Positions 41,001 through 48,200 of a stretch of DNA of 64,000 nt are shown here, piece by piece. The stretch spans positions 17,528,607 through 17,592,606 of the forward strand of contig CM043877.1 of assembly GCA_023846275.1 (NCBI GenBank), given 5' to 3'. Made by a program: the position numbers and the translations under genes. This stretch comes from Vanilla planifolia (lineage: Eukaryota > Streptophyta > Magnoliopsida > Asparagales > Orchidaceae). The notes below the pieces were generated by a model. That model saw only the letters and a program-made list of their open reading frames with translations, had not been told where the DNA came from and searched no databases. Numbering within the stretch: position 1 is the first letter of the stretch; each line of letters begins with the position of its first letter.

Positions 41001-43080
41001 TTCTTTATTGAATTGCTACTATGAGTATCAAGATGTGAATACTCTAACTAAGGACCATAAAGTTACCTCTGTTTACTACAGAATTTAAAGTGGCTTAATC
41101 CTATTGGTTAAGTATAATATATGGTCAAGTTACATATCTTGTGCTAAGAAAAATTCTTAATTCACAACAAAGATGAATATTTTCAACAAATTTAGAATGT
41201 TTCACAATCATTTGTGAAAGTAAATTGTAGACAAATTTTGCTTGTTAACTAGGTTTTGACTAGTTCGTTTGGCATCATTAGTTAATGATGATTGTAAATA
41301 ATTCAAAAAACTTCTTACATGCTTTCCTATATTATTTTGAGAACTTATATTGGTAACAATTACATGAAAATTATATGTATTTTTTTATTTATTGAATTAT
41401 TACTATGAGTATCAGAATGTGAATACTCTAGTTAAGGATCATAAAGTTACCTCTGTTTGCTATAGAACTTAAAGTGGTTTAATCTTATTAAGTATAATAT
41501 ATGATCATATTACATCTCCTGTTGAGAATAATTCTTAATTCACAACAAAGATGAATATTTTCAATAAATTTAGATCACAATCAATTATGAATGTAAATTT
41601 TAGCTAAATTTTGCTTTTTAACTAGGTTTTGACTAATTCATTTGGCATCATTAGTTAATGATGATTGTAAATAATTAAAAAAAACTTCATACATGCTTCC
41701 CTATATTATTCTAAAAACTTATATTGGTAACAATAACATGCAAATTATATATATTTCTTTATTTGTTGAATTGCTACTATGAGTATCAAAATGTGCATAC
41801 TCTAACTAAGGATCATAAAGCTACCTCCGTTTACTATAGGACTTAAAGTGGTTTGATTCAATTTGTTGTTCAGTATAATACATGATCGCGTTACAGATCT
41901 TGTGTTGAGAAAAATTCTTAATTCACAACAAAGATTAATACTTTCAATAAATTTAGAATGTATCACAACCATTTATGTAAGTAAATTGTTGCCAAATTTT
42001 TCTTGTTAACTAGGCTTTGACTAATTCATTTAGCATCACAAGTTAATAATGATTGTAAATAATTCAAAAAACTTACATGCTTCCCTATATTATTTGATCC
42101 TAAGAGAAATATGAAAGCTAATATAGTTGCACTCAACAGTCCTAGGTTTCATTAACTATCACCATAAATGAACCAATCTCAATACTTATTTTACCTTTAA
42201 CCCATATTGCATCTCTAATATTAGAAAAGTAGATGAATCGTTTCATATTCAAAAACCCTACATTTCTAAAAACAATCTAAATGCATGCTCTCATATACCT
42301 CATGTTCGTCTTTAGCAAAAGAATACTTATCCAATTTAGTCAAATCAATATATAAAGCACATATTCTCCTATACTTGGACAATATCTAATATAGAGAATA
42401 TTATGTAAAAGACAGATAATAACTCCATGCTTCTAAGATAAGCTGGCAAATCCAATCCAAGCAAAAACAAAAGAGATGATATACCCATGAGGCTCGCAAG
42501 AAATTATTTGGCTTAAATAGATATAAAGATTATTTAAGCCAAACCCAACATTTTGAAATAAGTACTAAATAACTAATTTTTATTTTTATATACTTGATAT
42601 TTTCATGTTTATTATAATGAATGGAATATTCATGATACATTTGGACAACTTTATAACGTTTATAATATCTAGATAGGTAGAATTAAAAGAAATGTTGTTT
42701 GAATAAATAATCGATCAAATATCCTACTTCTCACTTATCATATAACATTACTTTATAAATTTAATACCCCTTAAATATATTCAAATTTGGTTTTGAAAAA
42801 TACAAGCAAATGTAAAACTTAAGGTGTAAACCTTACAATCTTAACATATTTTTATCCTATTTTCAAGCATTTGTCTTACAGTCCTATTAGTACCATATCA
42901 TACACGTAGGTCCATTTTAAATATATGTTTCATAAGGAAAATATATGTAGAATTGCAACACAAAAGAAGCAAACTTTTGATGTAACATTACAATTATTTG
43001 ATAGAATAAAAAAACACACCATGCTCCAATTGAACAATGCGGTTTTGCAATAATTCCTTCGTGAGGCCCTCATCATCCAT
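1978..43080 (-). CDS. Plant coiled-coil 'myosin heavy chain-like' protein, split gene, 3' end outside the window
   Basis: Fourteen coding exons join in one open frame with GT-AG junctions: 43080-43020, 40532-40439, 40367-40259, 40171-40133, 24663-24580, 24470-24409, 16687-16585, 6449-6300, 5058-4990, 4903-4847, 4745-4476, 2851-2768, 2599-2489 and 2048-1978. They give about 455 residues. The start ATG (43080-43078) is supported by an in-frame TAG three codons upstream across the 5' UTR splice. The N-terminus carries DIEQLCMQQAGPSYLAV, which I recognise as a hallmark of a conserved plant protein annotated as myosin heavy chain-related. Heptad-rich Glu/Lys/Leu segments continue throughout. It has no motor domain, so 'myosin' reflects only coiled-coil similarity. 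Molecular function is unknown to me. Homologues as I remember them have a further C-terminal part, which would lie left of position 1. Coding content is tiny relative to gene length because introns 5, 7 and 8 are filled with retroelements. Confidence 0.85.
2489..2599 (-). CDS. Coiled-coil gene exon 14
   Basis: Thirty-seven codons (residues 395-431) include VAALLLLSQQEERHLLE and NKMEELQQNLSQ. The acceptor is ataccag and the donor is tcaa|gtaatt. Confidence 0.9.
2768..2851 (-). CDS. Coiled-coil gene exon 13
   Basis: Twenty-eight codons run from EIDTPLSTVIERRIPD to ALSQALHEK. The ALHEK segment joins exon 14's VAALLLLSQQEERHLLE in a family-conserved block. The donor is aaaa|gttagg. Confidence 0.88.
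2852..4475 (-). other. Intron 12 of the coiled-coil gene
   Basis: 1.6 kb of AT-rich DNA between donor tgag|gtaggt and acceptor atttag. It contains no recognisable element. Confidence 0.7.
4476..4745 (-). CDS. Coiled-coil gene exon 12 (largest)
   Basis: Ninety codons (residues 277-366). The first half, LQLIKMFESGISSLHHIHSQ onward, is helical. The second half is acidic and polar (for example SGDNDFKDGN) and probably a flexible linker. The acceptor is gtgcag and the donor is tgag|gtaggt. Confidence 0.9.
4847..4903 (-). CDS. Coiled-coil gene exon 11
   Basis: Nineteen codons, GLQIEQHLKRNARLHEKKQ, lie between ttatag and acaa|gtatgg. Introns of 86 and 101 bp flank it. Confidence 0.9.
4990..5058 (-). 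CDS. Coiled-coil gene exon 10
   Basis: Twenty-three codons (residues 235-257) include ASLEEELDSQKQAMEKMQSN, a coiled coil resuming after the non-helical block. The acceptor is gtgcag and the donor is aatg|gtaact. Confidence 0.9.
6300..6449 (-). CDS. Coiled-coil gene exon 9
   Basis: Fifty codons (residues 185-234) contain VIDKFCMIRD, then MCSCLLDD and RWTFDN. This block breaks the coiled coil with Cys, Trp and Asp residues and matches a conserved non-helical block of the family as I remember it. The donor is tatatt|gtaagc. Confidence 0.88.
7930..10450 (+). mobile_element. Decayed LINE (L1-type) remnant A
   Basis: Translation in shifting frames gives recognisable pieces of a plant LINE ORF2 in the right order. 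An endonuclease-like GNFNWILDQ lies near 7950. Two reverse-transcriptase finger/palm stretches lie near 9010-9140 and 9210-9340 (YKIIAKVLANKLRSLLGP). Near 9770-9870 is a stretch resembling the segment before YLGIP. The piece around 10300-10450 resembles the region downstream of the RT. Many stops and frame changes show it is very old. The repeated finger region suggests a second fragment or an internal duplication. Orientation is opposite to the host gene. Confidence 0.7.
10694..11280 (+). mobile_element. Probable solo LTR, copia-like, between two LINE remnants
   Basis: A 587-bp segment begins TGTTAGATTAG and ends TATTCTAACA, that is TG...CA with an inverted TGTTAGA/TCTAACA terminus. It contains a TATA-like tataaaatgg near 10973 and an AATAAG-type signal near 11028, the order expected of an LTR. 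It falls where LINE homology ends on one side and resumes on the other. The five flanking bases (caata and tcatt) do not match, so a target-site duplication is not preserved. It could also be chance termini. Confidence 0.45.
11281..13490 (+). mobile_element. Decayed LINE (L1-type) remnant B
   Basis: The remnant starts inside the reverse transcriptase (IVLIQEILH, then SKIDMK followed by a stop and AFDKV). It continues through a degraded palm and a tail with SVMFSKGM. The zf-RVT-like block at 12678-12880 contains VKVFIWHVCHNVVPTLDWLY, and CPWGCNAFETSEHALWSC lies near 12775. An RNase H-like end near 13055-13400 includes GGIIVLQNHNNKLLLALRD and CVAYFVAHI. Open stretches at 12100-12303, 12322-12693 and 12678-12992 are pieces of it. 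It overlaps remnant A in content, so it is a second copy. Confidence 0.72.
16585..16687 (-). CDS. Coiled-coil gene exon 8
   Basis: Residues 150-184 run from RVEELELAYHYEKEQ to EKIEIFNK. They are highly charged with a heptad pattern. The acceptor is atggcag and the donor is caag|gtatga. The phase joins exactly to exon 7 (ag|a) and exon 9 (phase 0). Confidence 0.9.
16824..17400. repeat. Diverged tandem duplication, about 300 bp, two copies
   Basis: Copy 1 starts near 16824 and copy 2 near 17126. Shared landmarks include ttgaacttcacaattgatgg against ttgagcttcactattaatgg, and a common end around atgacccRatgcaaatca (17062 and 17361). It lies in intron 7 next to exon 8. No coding content is seen. 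Confidence 0.65.
17401..19299. other. AT-rich intron 7 DNA, nothing recognised
   Basis: The stretch contains no exon, repeat array or element end that I can support. The LINE's composition shift starts abruptly at about 19300. Confidence 0.5.
19300..23998 (+). mobile_element. L1-type LINE with RNase H domain, nearly full-length ORF2
   Basis: A visibly GC-richer block sits in AT-rich intron 7, opposite to the host gene. From 19300 to 19829 is a presumably ORF1-derived remnant that I cannot assign to a domain. ORF2 runs from 19830 to 23932. A short 3' UTR ends in an A-rich tail (aaatataaaaaaaatt) near 23985-23998, typical of target-primed integration. I could not find matching target-site duplications. 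The sharp composition boundary suggests 5' truncation near 19300. Confidence 0.88.
19830..23932 (+). pseudogene. LINE ORF2: endonuclease, reverse transcriptase, zf-RVT and RNase H
   Basis: The ORF begins MKIAVWNIRGIRDKKSR, the classic start of a plant LINE apurinic-like endonuclease, and has IVGDFNIVL and IGSDHCPLMIEL further on. The reverse transcriptase follows (RAPGPDGITSEF near 21190, ISLCNIIYKIIAKIM near 21380, QGCPLSPYLF near 21760 and the catalytic YADD at 21893-21904). Next come a zf-RVT block (PRVRTFMWRVVRDIVPTTAW) and an RNase H domain (WIIINCDAP near 23467, IQTDSTTAWQEV near 23667). Breaks are TGA at 19881, TAG TAG at 21588-21593 within the conserved LDM-AYD site, TAG at 22650, TGA at 22716, and a one-base frameshift near 23530. 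It is therefore non-autonomous, but the long open stretches show it is fairly young. Confidence 0.92.
24409..24470 (-). CDS. Coiled-coil gene exon 7
   Basis: Residues 130-150, CERAKEREEAISQKLNFSNK, follow an acceptor ataaccag. The donor is aaaag|gtaatt. The exon sits about 0.4 kb from the 3' end of the LINE in intron 7. Confidence 0.88.
24580..24663 (-). CDS. Coiled-coil gene exon 6
   Basis: Twenty-eight codons (residues 102-129) include GQLKFFQGCIASALSERD and end in SIME. The acceptor is attctag and the donor is atggag|gttata. The FFQGC segment with the SERD motif is a conserved block of the family as I remember it. Confidence 0.88.
25051..26092 (-). repeat. 3' LTR of the gypsy element (about 1.04 kb)
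   Basis: Homologous to 30392-30845 over both ends. Shared landmarks are tttattggagaag (25090 and 30435), cttatagccactcc (25888 and 30648) and gttctaaggcaggga / gttctaaggtatgga (25960 and 30725). Between 25140 and 25350 it holds an irregular minisatellite built on words like gcagcttataagagctt. The minus-strand end is ..catatcaata. Short open frames inside (for example 25523-25828) are incidental. Confidence 0.75.
26093..27999. other. Gypsy internal region downstream of integrase, no recognisable domain
   Basis: Degenerate sequence between the integrase remnant and the 3' LTR. It includes a run of 18 G at 26779-26796. I recognise no conserved motif. Confidence 0.5.
26779..26796. repeat. Poly-G tract (18 G)
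   Basis: Eighteen consecutive G residues follow aaaaa and precede caagtcgg inside the gypsy internal region. It is conspicuous in DNA this AT-rich and is likely to be polymorphic or mis-sized in assembly. Confidence 0.9.
28011..28432 (-). pseudogene. Gypsy integrase remnant (zinc-binding and core N-terminus)
   Basis: Two overlapping minus-strand open stretches, slightly out of frame, read like plant gypsy integrase. The zinc-binding part has IMKQEFFWPTMQKNIALYAK (28360-28300). The core start has MNFFGHFPVARDEKKFLLAI and VDYF (28220-28140), followed by VIDNTTMFQ, where an intact element has DNGTQF. The HHCC residues are largely degraded, so it is inactive. Confidence 0.8.
28700..28825 (-). 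pseudogene. Gypsy RT/RNase H junction fragment
   Basis: The minus strand encodes MASQGKAQSFFKLRYNM and WIEDCKEAFQKS. These align by eye with the ..FFK..W..ECQ.AFE.LK segment at the RT-RNase H boundary of plant gypsy polyproteins. It is only a fragment with a stop codon. Confidence 0.6.
28915..29003 (-). pseudogene. Gypsy Gag zinc-like motif fragment
   Basis: The minus strand reads KVFKYHEVYDHTTSKCKTLK and then LIKRLLKRGYL. This is the characteristic C-terminal Gag segment (FH...GH.T..C..LK...L...G.L) of a plant gypsy lineage. It places Gag upstream of the integrase remnant, as expected. Confidence 0.68.
30392..30845 (-). repeat. 5' LTR of the gypsy element, shortened to about 450 bp
   Basis: Homologous to the ends of the 1.04-kb LTR at 25051-26092 but lacking its middle, so roughly 0.6 kb has been lost. 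It begins on the minus strand near tggtcaatagatttg and ends ..cgtatcaata, next to the putative primer-binding region. Confidence 0.7.
31506..33665. repeat. Tandem array, four copies of a unit of about 540 bp
   Basis: The landmark agatg(t/c)tagaaagaaaagcatcat recurs at 31506, 32073, 32616 and 33151. Other landmarks, including caacctaaatata, acaagcaacaattttgtacca, aaattatttYatgaaggtaatt and aagtaattgcataacacaac, recur with the same spacing of 567, 543 and 535 bp. Copies differ by scattered substitutions and small indels. Similar minus-strand open stretches of 69-79 codons recur in copies because the unit repeats. I recognise no coding function. The array lies in intron 5, just upstream of the copia remnant. 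Confidence 0.92.
34100..37000 (+). mobile_element. Decayed Ty1/copia retrotransposon remnant
   Basis: Domains appear in copia order. Gag-like residues lie at 34106-34430 (SPKRYISSCAKNLFELGKC, ILQCLDLMAKDEFVY). A protease-like WIIDSNATNHV lies near 34950, where intact elements have DSGA. Integrase follows near 35360-35450 (YLIRNDIWGPSSN) and its downstream part at 35661-36300 (KVLNLQTP, KCVFVGYY, FHITCDTTFLKNKTF). The reverse transcriptase has VYINDIKIGGDEFEEN near 36580, where the catalytic site is usually YVDD. Then come SFLGIYI and RPNIGFTINVINQFMHF near 36860. Stops and frameshifts are numerous. Terminal LTRs were not recognised. Confidence 0.82.
35661..36126. repeat. Internal tandem duplication of about 238 bp in the copia integrase
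   Basis: Copy 1 starts at 35661 and copy 2 at 35899. Both contain ggtaagctcgctttaacttc, then a common gttctcaacctccaaactcc, and end in taataatcacaatcc. Each encodes the same integrase segment (TSTYNIN.LP.KVLNLQTP), so the duplication arose within the element after or during insertion. Confidence 0.85.
37001..40132. other. AT-rich rest of intron 5
   Basis: A short direct repeat (attcaagaaaagcaatag, near 36978 and 37032) sits at the left end. Otherwise I see no exon, element or array. The open stretches at 37433-37636 and 38322-38564 have no recognisable content. Confidence 0.5.
40133..40171 (-). CDS. Coiled-coil gene exon 5 (39-bp micro-exon)
   Basis: Thirteen codons, MQLSDLHNAEVLK, lie between tgtacag and gaag|gtagtg. 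Both flanking phases are 0, so the exon could be skipped without breaking the frame. It is the last exon before the 15.5-kb intron 5. Confidence 0.85.
40259..40367 (-). CDS. Coiled-coil gene exon 4
   Basis: Residues 52-88, including GLEQEIESLKKNLAG and EEELSEAYKIK, form a regular coiled coil. The acceptor is cttagcag and the donor is aaag|gttagt. The exon is separated from exon 3 by a 71-bp intron. Confidence 0.9.
40439..40532 (-). CDS. Coiled-coil gene exon 3 (signature motif)
   Basis: This exon encodes residues 21-52, including ERDELRKD and the signature CMQQAGPSYLAVATRM. The acceptor is tatgcag and the donor is caaag|gttttg. The conserved motif gives the family assignment. Confidence 0.9.
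40956..42096. repeat. Tandem array, three copies of a unit of about 380 bp
   Basis: Units start near 40956, 41341 and 41715 with aacttatattggtaacaat. Each then has gctactatgagtatca or a close variant, an ataaagttacctc(t/c)gttt stretch, aaattcttaattcacaacaaagat and ttgactaRttcRttt, and ends in catgctttcctatattatt. They lie in intron 2 of the coiled-coil gene. Copy spacing is 385 and 374 bp. No protein-coding content is seen. Confidence 0.92.
42097..43019. other. AT-rich proximal part of intron 2
   Basis: I see no recognisable feature between the tandem array and exon 2. Confidence 0.5.
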
Positions 43081-43082
43081 TC
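43020..43082 (-). CDS. Coiled-coil gene exon 2 (start codon)
   Basis: The exon begins GA-ATG and encodes MDDEGLTKELLQNRIVQLEH. It ends with one base of the next codon before gtgtgt. It is bounded by ttgttag upstream. The first helix of the coiled coil starts here. Confidence 0.85.
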
Positions 43083-43787
43083 CTAACAAGATGCACACAC
43101 AGATAAAGTTATTATTCTTTTCTATTAAGCATGGATCATATACACTAATTCATGCTAAATATACTTTTCACATTCATATTCCTTTCTATAAAGTTATTAT
43201 TCTTTCTACATAATCATACTAAATGGTCAAAAGCAAAAACAGAATTGTTTACAAGACAGAAAAATATTACATTTTGTAAAAATTGTAGGTTTGAATAACG
43301 TGAAGAGATAGATTTCCCTCCACTAAGTCCTGCTAAAATCAACACAAGAACATGATATTTCGAATTTTTATCTACATTAACGAGGTAGAAAATCTGGAAG
43401 GTCAAGAAGTTTAGAAAAACAAGGTAGATCCGCATATAGCTTTCACGCCTCAGTGCTAAGTGTGTGCTATTGAATGCCCACAGAGTGAGTTATATATATC
43501 ATTCTTGTAAAACCCAACAGAGTTTCTGTCAAAGCCAATGCCATCTCCAATGGTAGTCAAGAACATCACATGTAATGGAAGACAGTCCCATAGATGCAAA
43601 GAAAGAGGAAACAGATAAGTACCAATGATCGATTGGCTTATTTTAGTAAAAGCTTACAGCTGTTCCCAATCTGATAAAAGGTTTGACGGTAGTAACATAG
43701 ACTAAAATCTGTCTTTCAACTGGAAAATATGAATCACAAGATCAATTGAGATGGTAAAGGAACAGAATAATGGTGTTATGCACTTAC

Positions 43788-43960
43788 CTGTGACCTAGAA
43801 TTTCCGTGAAAGCTGGGAGGAAAAATAGAATCCAAGGATCGAGGGCACCTTGCCGTCCGACAACCCCTTCGCCGTGCCGGGGTCGGCCTATGAGATTAGA
43901 CTAGGAGTACTTGCTCCGCCGGAGCGTCGTACAGTTTGTGTTACCCATTCATCTCGTTGC
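43788..43960 (-). other. 5' UTR exon 1 of the coiled-coil gene
   Basis: A strong donor (cacag|gtaagtg on the minus strand) ends this exon at 43788. Its downstream partner is the acceptor ttgttag before 43082, two bases upstream of the start codon. The exon is distinctly GC-richer than its surroundings and rich in CpG around 43830-43950, as plant promoters and first exons often are. Reading back from the start codon, the frame meets a TAG at 43797-43795, so the exon is non-coding. The transcription start is an estimate. Confidence 0.65.
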
Positions 43961-44113
43961 TAAGCGAGGAGTAAAAACTTATCGAACGTCTACTTCATTC
44001 GCCTCTGTTTGTCAGCCGCTGTGACGTTTGCGCCAGGATCGTTTATTTCACCAAAGAAAAGCGGTCTTTTCTTTCCTTTTTTTAATAAATTTTTATAAAT
44101 TACCTTTTATTTG

Positions 44114-44117
<4 letters not shown>

Positions 44118-44145
<28 letters not shown>
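44118..44145. repeat. (AT)n microsatellite
   Basis: An uninterrupted AT dinucleotide run in the intergenic space upstream of the coiled-coil gene, ending in acacac. Confidence 0.95.
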
Positions 44146-44150
<5 letters not shown>

Positions 44151-45060
44151 GAAATATCAACTTTTTTAGTAAACTCATTACTAGGTTGTTAACATAAGAA
44201 TTGTGCAATGCCATTGAAATTGTTGGCAAACAATAAAGTGGTTGACAATGGTTAAAATTGTCGGTCATCAGGTTACAAGTGCCATCAATGCTAGATGATA
44301 TACTGACAAACAATTATGATTAATAGTAATTAAGATGAACATCATCAATAAAAATTAAGTTCATTTTAAAATTATAACATATGATTAACTAAATTTAATA
44401 ATTTTATGAGTTACTTAATTTTGATCATAACAACATTATCTTTTTTGATATAGAAATTGATAATTTTTTTATAAGATATAATGATTTAGATAATACATTA
44501 TCTCAATTATGAATAAAATCCAAAAAAAGTACTAAATCAAAGCATTGGTATATTTTTTTACACTCTATTTCAAACACAATTAACAAACAAAGTCTTGAAT
44601 TTCAAACTTTACTTCAATTATATTTCGTATAACCCATGTTATTAGTTGTTAAATGTAAATCTATATGAAGTCTTGCATTATGGGTTTTCTACTCACCTAA
44701 TTTTTCAATATTAAACTACTAAAAATGCATTCATTATATCAATTTAAACATAGCTGTTGAAACATTTTTTAGATAGTTGCTTATACAAAAGCAAAATTCT
44801 ACAAAAAGGTGGCATTTCAAATGTAATGCAAGAACAAAACAGTAAAGCACAGTATAATGCCATTAGATTTCCAAGCAAGAAAGAACATTTATTTAGTTAT
44901 CATGCACAAAATGGAGGTGTTTCCACAACAATAACTCAATAACAAAACAAAGCCACAAGTCTTTAAAGTAAAAAATTAAGCTTTTCCAATACAAATCCCC
45001 AAAACCCATAGTCAACAATCAGTTCCCTCTCAGTCAGAACTCAGAAGCCCGGTTAGCCAA
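44146..45060. other. Intergenic DNA between ARL8 and the coiled-coil gene
   Basis: About 1.1 kb separates the ARL8 stop codon from the coiled-coil leader, both on the minus strand. It should contain the ARL8 3' UTR and the downstream promoter. I see no unambiguous polyadenylation signal or TATA box. Confidence 0.45.
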
Positions 45061-45127
45061 ACATAACCTCAATCTTCAAGGAGTGAATTCAAACAGAATG
45101 AACAACAGATCAATTGTAGCAGAAGCT

Positions 45128-45245
45128 TCAATTCTTCGACTTCGAGTGCTTCACAAGCCAGTCTATGACAACATCGATGTTTGTTGCGTTCTTGCACGAG
45201 ATCATGAAGCAGCAGACTTCTCTATCAGTAATCGAGTCAAGTCCC
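45128..45245 (-). CDS. ARL8: ARL8 exon 6 (C-terminus)
   Basis: Residues 146-184 run from [19 protein letters not shown] to the C-terminus, with TGA at 45130-45128. The acceptor is aactgcag. Confidence 0.96.
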
Positions 45246-48200
45246 CTGCAGTTAATCCCATCACAAGAAAGATTATAGGAGCATAAGAATGGTGAATACC
45301 AAAAGAAGGTTGATGATTACATTTCCTCCGTTAAGAGTGCTTTAGAAAGAGCTTCGGGCTTGTCAATTTTGTTCCCAAGTACTAGTAATGGAATACCAAT
45401 AAGGGAAGGCTTGCCCAAGAGGTCATGGAGTTCGCCTTTTGAGATCGACAAGTTCTCAAAATCTGCAGCATCGACAACATATCTGCAGAAAAATTAAAGG
45501 TGAGTTCCCATTTGCTTTTGCTAAAAAATAGAATGCAAGCAGGTGAGTTCAACTTCTCAAGCTCAAATGATTTCAGCTACTAGCTTTTAAAGAACATATG
45601 CAATTGGACTTGGAATAGATCAACTCTACATTAAGCTACCGAAGTTAAAACCACCGCAATGAAGCAAGTTGAACAAGGCTCTAAACAAACAATGTGAGTT
45701 GGCTATAGTATTGTTGGAATTATAATGAAGATCGAATTAGGAATTCAAGCATACAAAATTCAGACTAAAAGATTAACAATTCTCAACCAAATATGGTAGT
45801 TATTCAGGTTTTTGACTAAAGTTTTACTTGATTTACTTGCAGGCATAAATGAAGCAGATGTTTATTTTACATCCCATAGAACCATGCCAAATGCACCAAA
45901 GATGATGGTTTATCAACCAGTCCTACAGAAAAATGCTTAAGCCCTTCTCTGAGAATAAGGTAAGTAATGGTGTTGATTTTTTAAACTAGTTAGCACATCA
46001 AAGAGTAGCCATATAGAAAACCAAATGTGCAGAAACAAGGGCCTGTTGGATTTACCAACCATGCTTTTAAATGTGCACTTAATTCCAACAACTTAACCAA
46101 TATCTGTTTTACCATTTTTTGTTGTAGCAGCTACTAAAAGCTCATACGGCACTCCATGAAAAAAAAAAGAAGAAATCAAGAAACAGAATACAATTTTTAA
46201 GAGATTATTTAATGCAATAGCATGCTTGATTATAATGAACACAAAATACAATAAATGAAAGACTAAACTTATGGATGAAGAAAAAAAAGGTTACTAATAG
46301 AACAGATTTAGCATGTTCTAGAAGAATGATATAACTCGGTAAATCGTCAGCTTAAATTTCCAATATGACCTACAGACTACATAAACAAAGCCTACACGTG
46401 GTACTGTGGCCTTGTTATTGTGCTGTTGCTTTGTTGCATGGACAAAGTTTTTTCTTCTATTACATAGATAGATGAGCTATTCCACAAGTATGTTCTACTT
46501 TATAGAGAAAATAGTTATTGTATGGATGAACAAAGAATTTTCTCACATGTTTTCGACACAAAAGAAGAAAATTGAAGACTTTTAGAAAACAATTACATGA
46601 AAAGTGCTACCAAATGGATCCTAATAATTCAAATCTTTGGGGAAAAAGATTCTCTTTCCTTTAGCTTGTATATGTCTTCATATTCTCTGGCCTTCCAGTT
46701 CCAGTTAAAATCTTTGTGCATTTCCATTAGAAAACTTGGGTTCTCCAAGCTGAGATGCATTTCATAAAATCCGATCTAGAATTGAATTGAACATTCTAAT
46801 GGTTTGCAATGAAATAAATCTTTGATACTGAATTCAACCTTGTAAGCCATAATATGATGGTTTAATGCTTATAATTGTAATTGACAAGGCTATGAAGATC
46901 TTTTGCAGTAATAAAACAATTTAGTTCATCTTTTACGAGACAGCATTAGACAATGTGAGGCTGTAACAGAACATTATGATCGCATTGAACCACATCAAAA
47001 ACACATACACTCCACAAGAAATCGTCATGGTATTGTTTAGCTCCATTTAAAGCTCAATTAGAAATCATCATGGTATTGTTTAGCTCCATTTTAGATGAAA
47101 CAACAATTCTTACATAACTTTATTGGTCTCTTGTGCTATTGTTTACTACTAATAATTTTTCTTTAAATGTTTTATATCATATATATAAAGATTGTCTAAG
47201 TAAATCAATTGAAAAATTTGGTCCTAACTCAACTTTAATGACGATGTTTCATGAGAACGCAACTAACATCAAACATGAAGCTTAAGCAAAATTGAAAAAA
47301 ACAGTTTTCATTTGCTTTAGAACATATAGCCTTATAACAATATTCTTGAGGCATTAAAGATATCTGGTGAGGTTTTACATATGACCAAAAGGCTTTTCAA
47401 ACTTTTTTTCCACTAATCTAGGATCTATTTAAAAATGGCTTAGTAAAAGTAAATAAAATATATATTTACATTTACAAAACAAATTCAAAATACTTCGAAT
47501 GCAAAATATTAAACATATGATAAAATGAGTAAATCGTACAATATGGTCACATGAACGTATAGTATAATTAGTTCACTTAAATACGAAAGAATGATAAAAT
47601 TAGCTTTTATATATGATAATTGGTACCTTAAATTTCGTATAATATAATGATATATATTATATAATACAATAGATTTATGCAATCATACTACTATCAATCG
47701 AACAATATAATGTGTGACATAAGTATGATAATTTATTTTGTACAGTATAACAAATCAAATAAGAATATTTTTTTTGTTAAGAGCTAACCTAAGAATTTTG
47801 TACGATATGCTTTTATTTATGATACAGCACAACAAGTACCAACTTATATCTAACACATAATACGATGCTTGATAATACGGTACAATTAGTTCAATTTATG
47901 GGTACAATGACTAGTTTGAATAAATTTCGAGACTATAGAATATAATCGTTAAGAACCATTGAGGTGTGATTCAAAGTCATTAAAAACCTTCTCAAAACTC
48001 TATAAATATCCTCCAAATAATGAGAAAATGCCAATTATCACTTTTATATTATTTAGAAGCAATATATTTTGAAAATCATTATTAACCTTAAGGAATTTGG
48101 TGAAATTCAATACTACAATTAAAGCAAGCTCTCATCCCCCACAATCTTCATTCAAGTTCATGTTGCAGTAAGCTAAGTTAGAATTTATTCTATATTATTT

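Noticed and set aside
43788..43960. Coding potential of the GC-rich first exon of the coiled-coil gene
   Set aside because: The frame joined to the start codon has a TAG three codons upstream, so the exon is untranslated.
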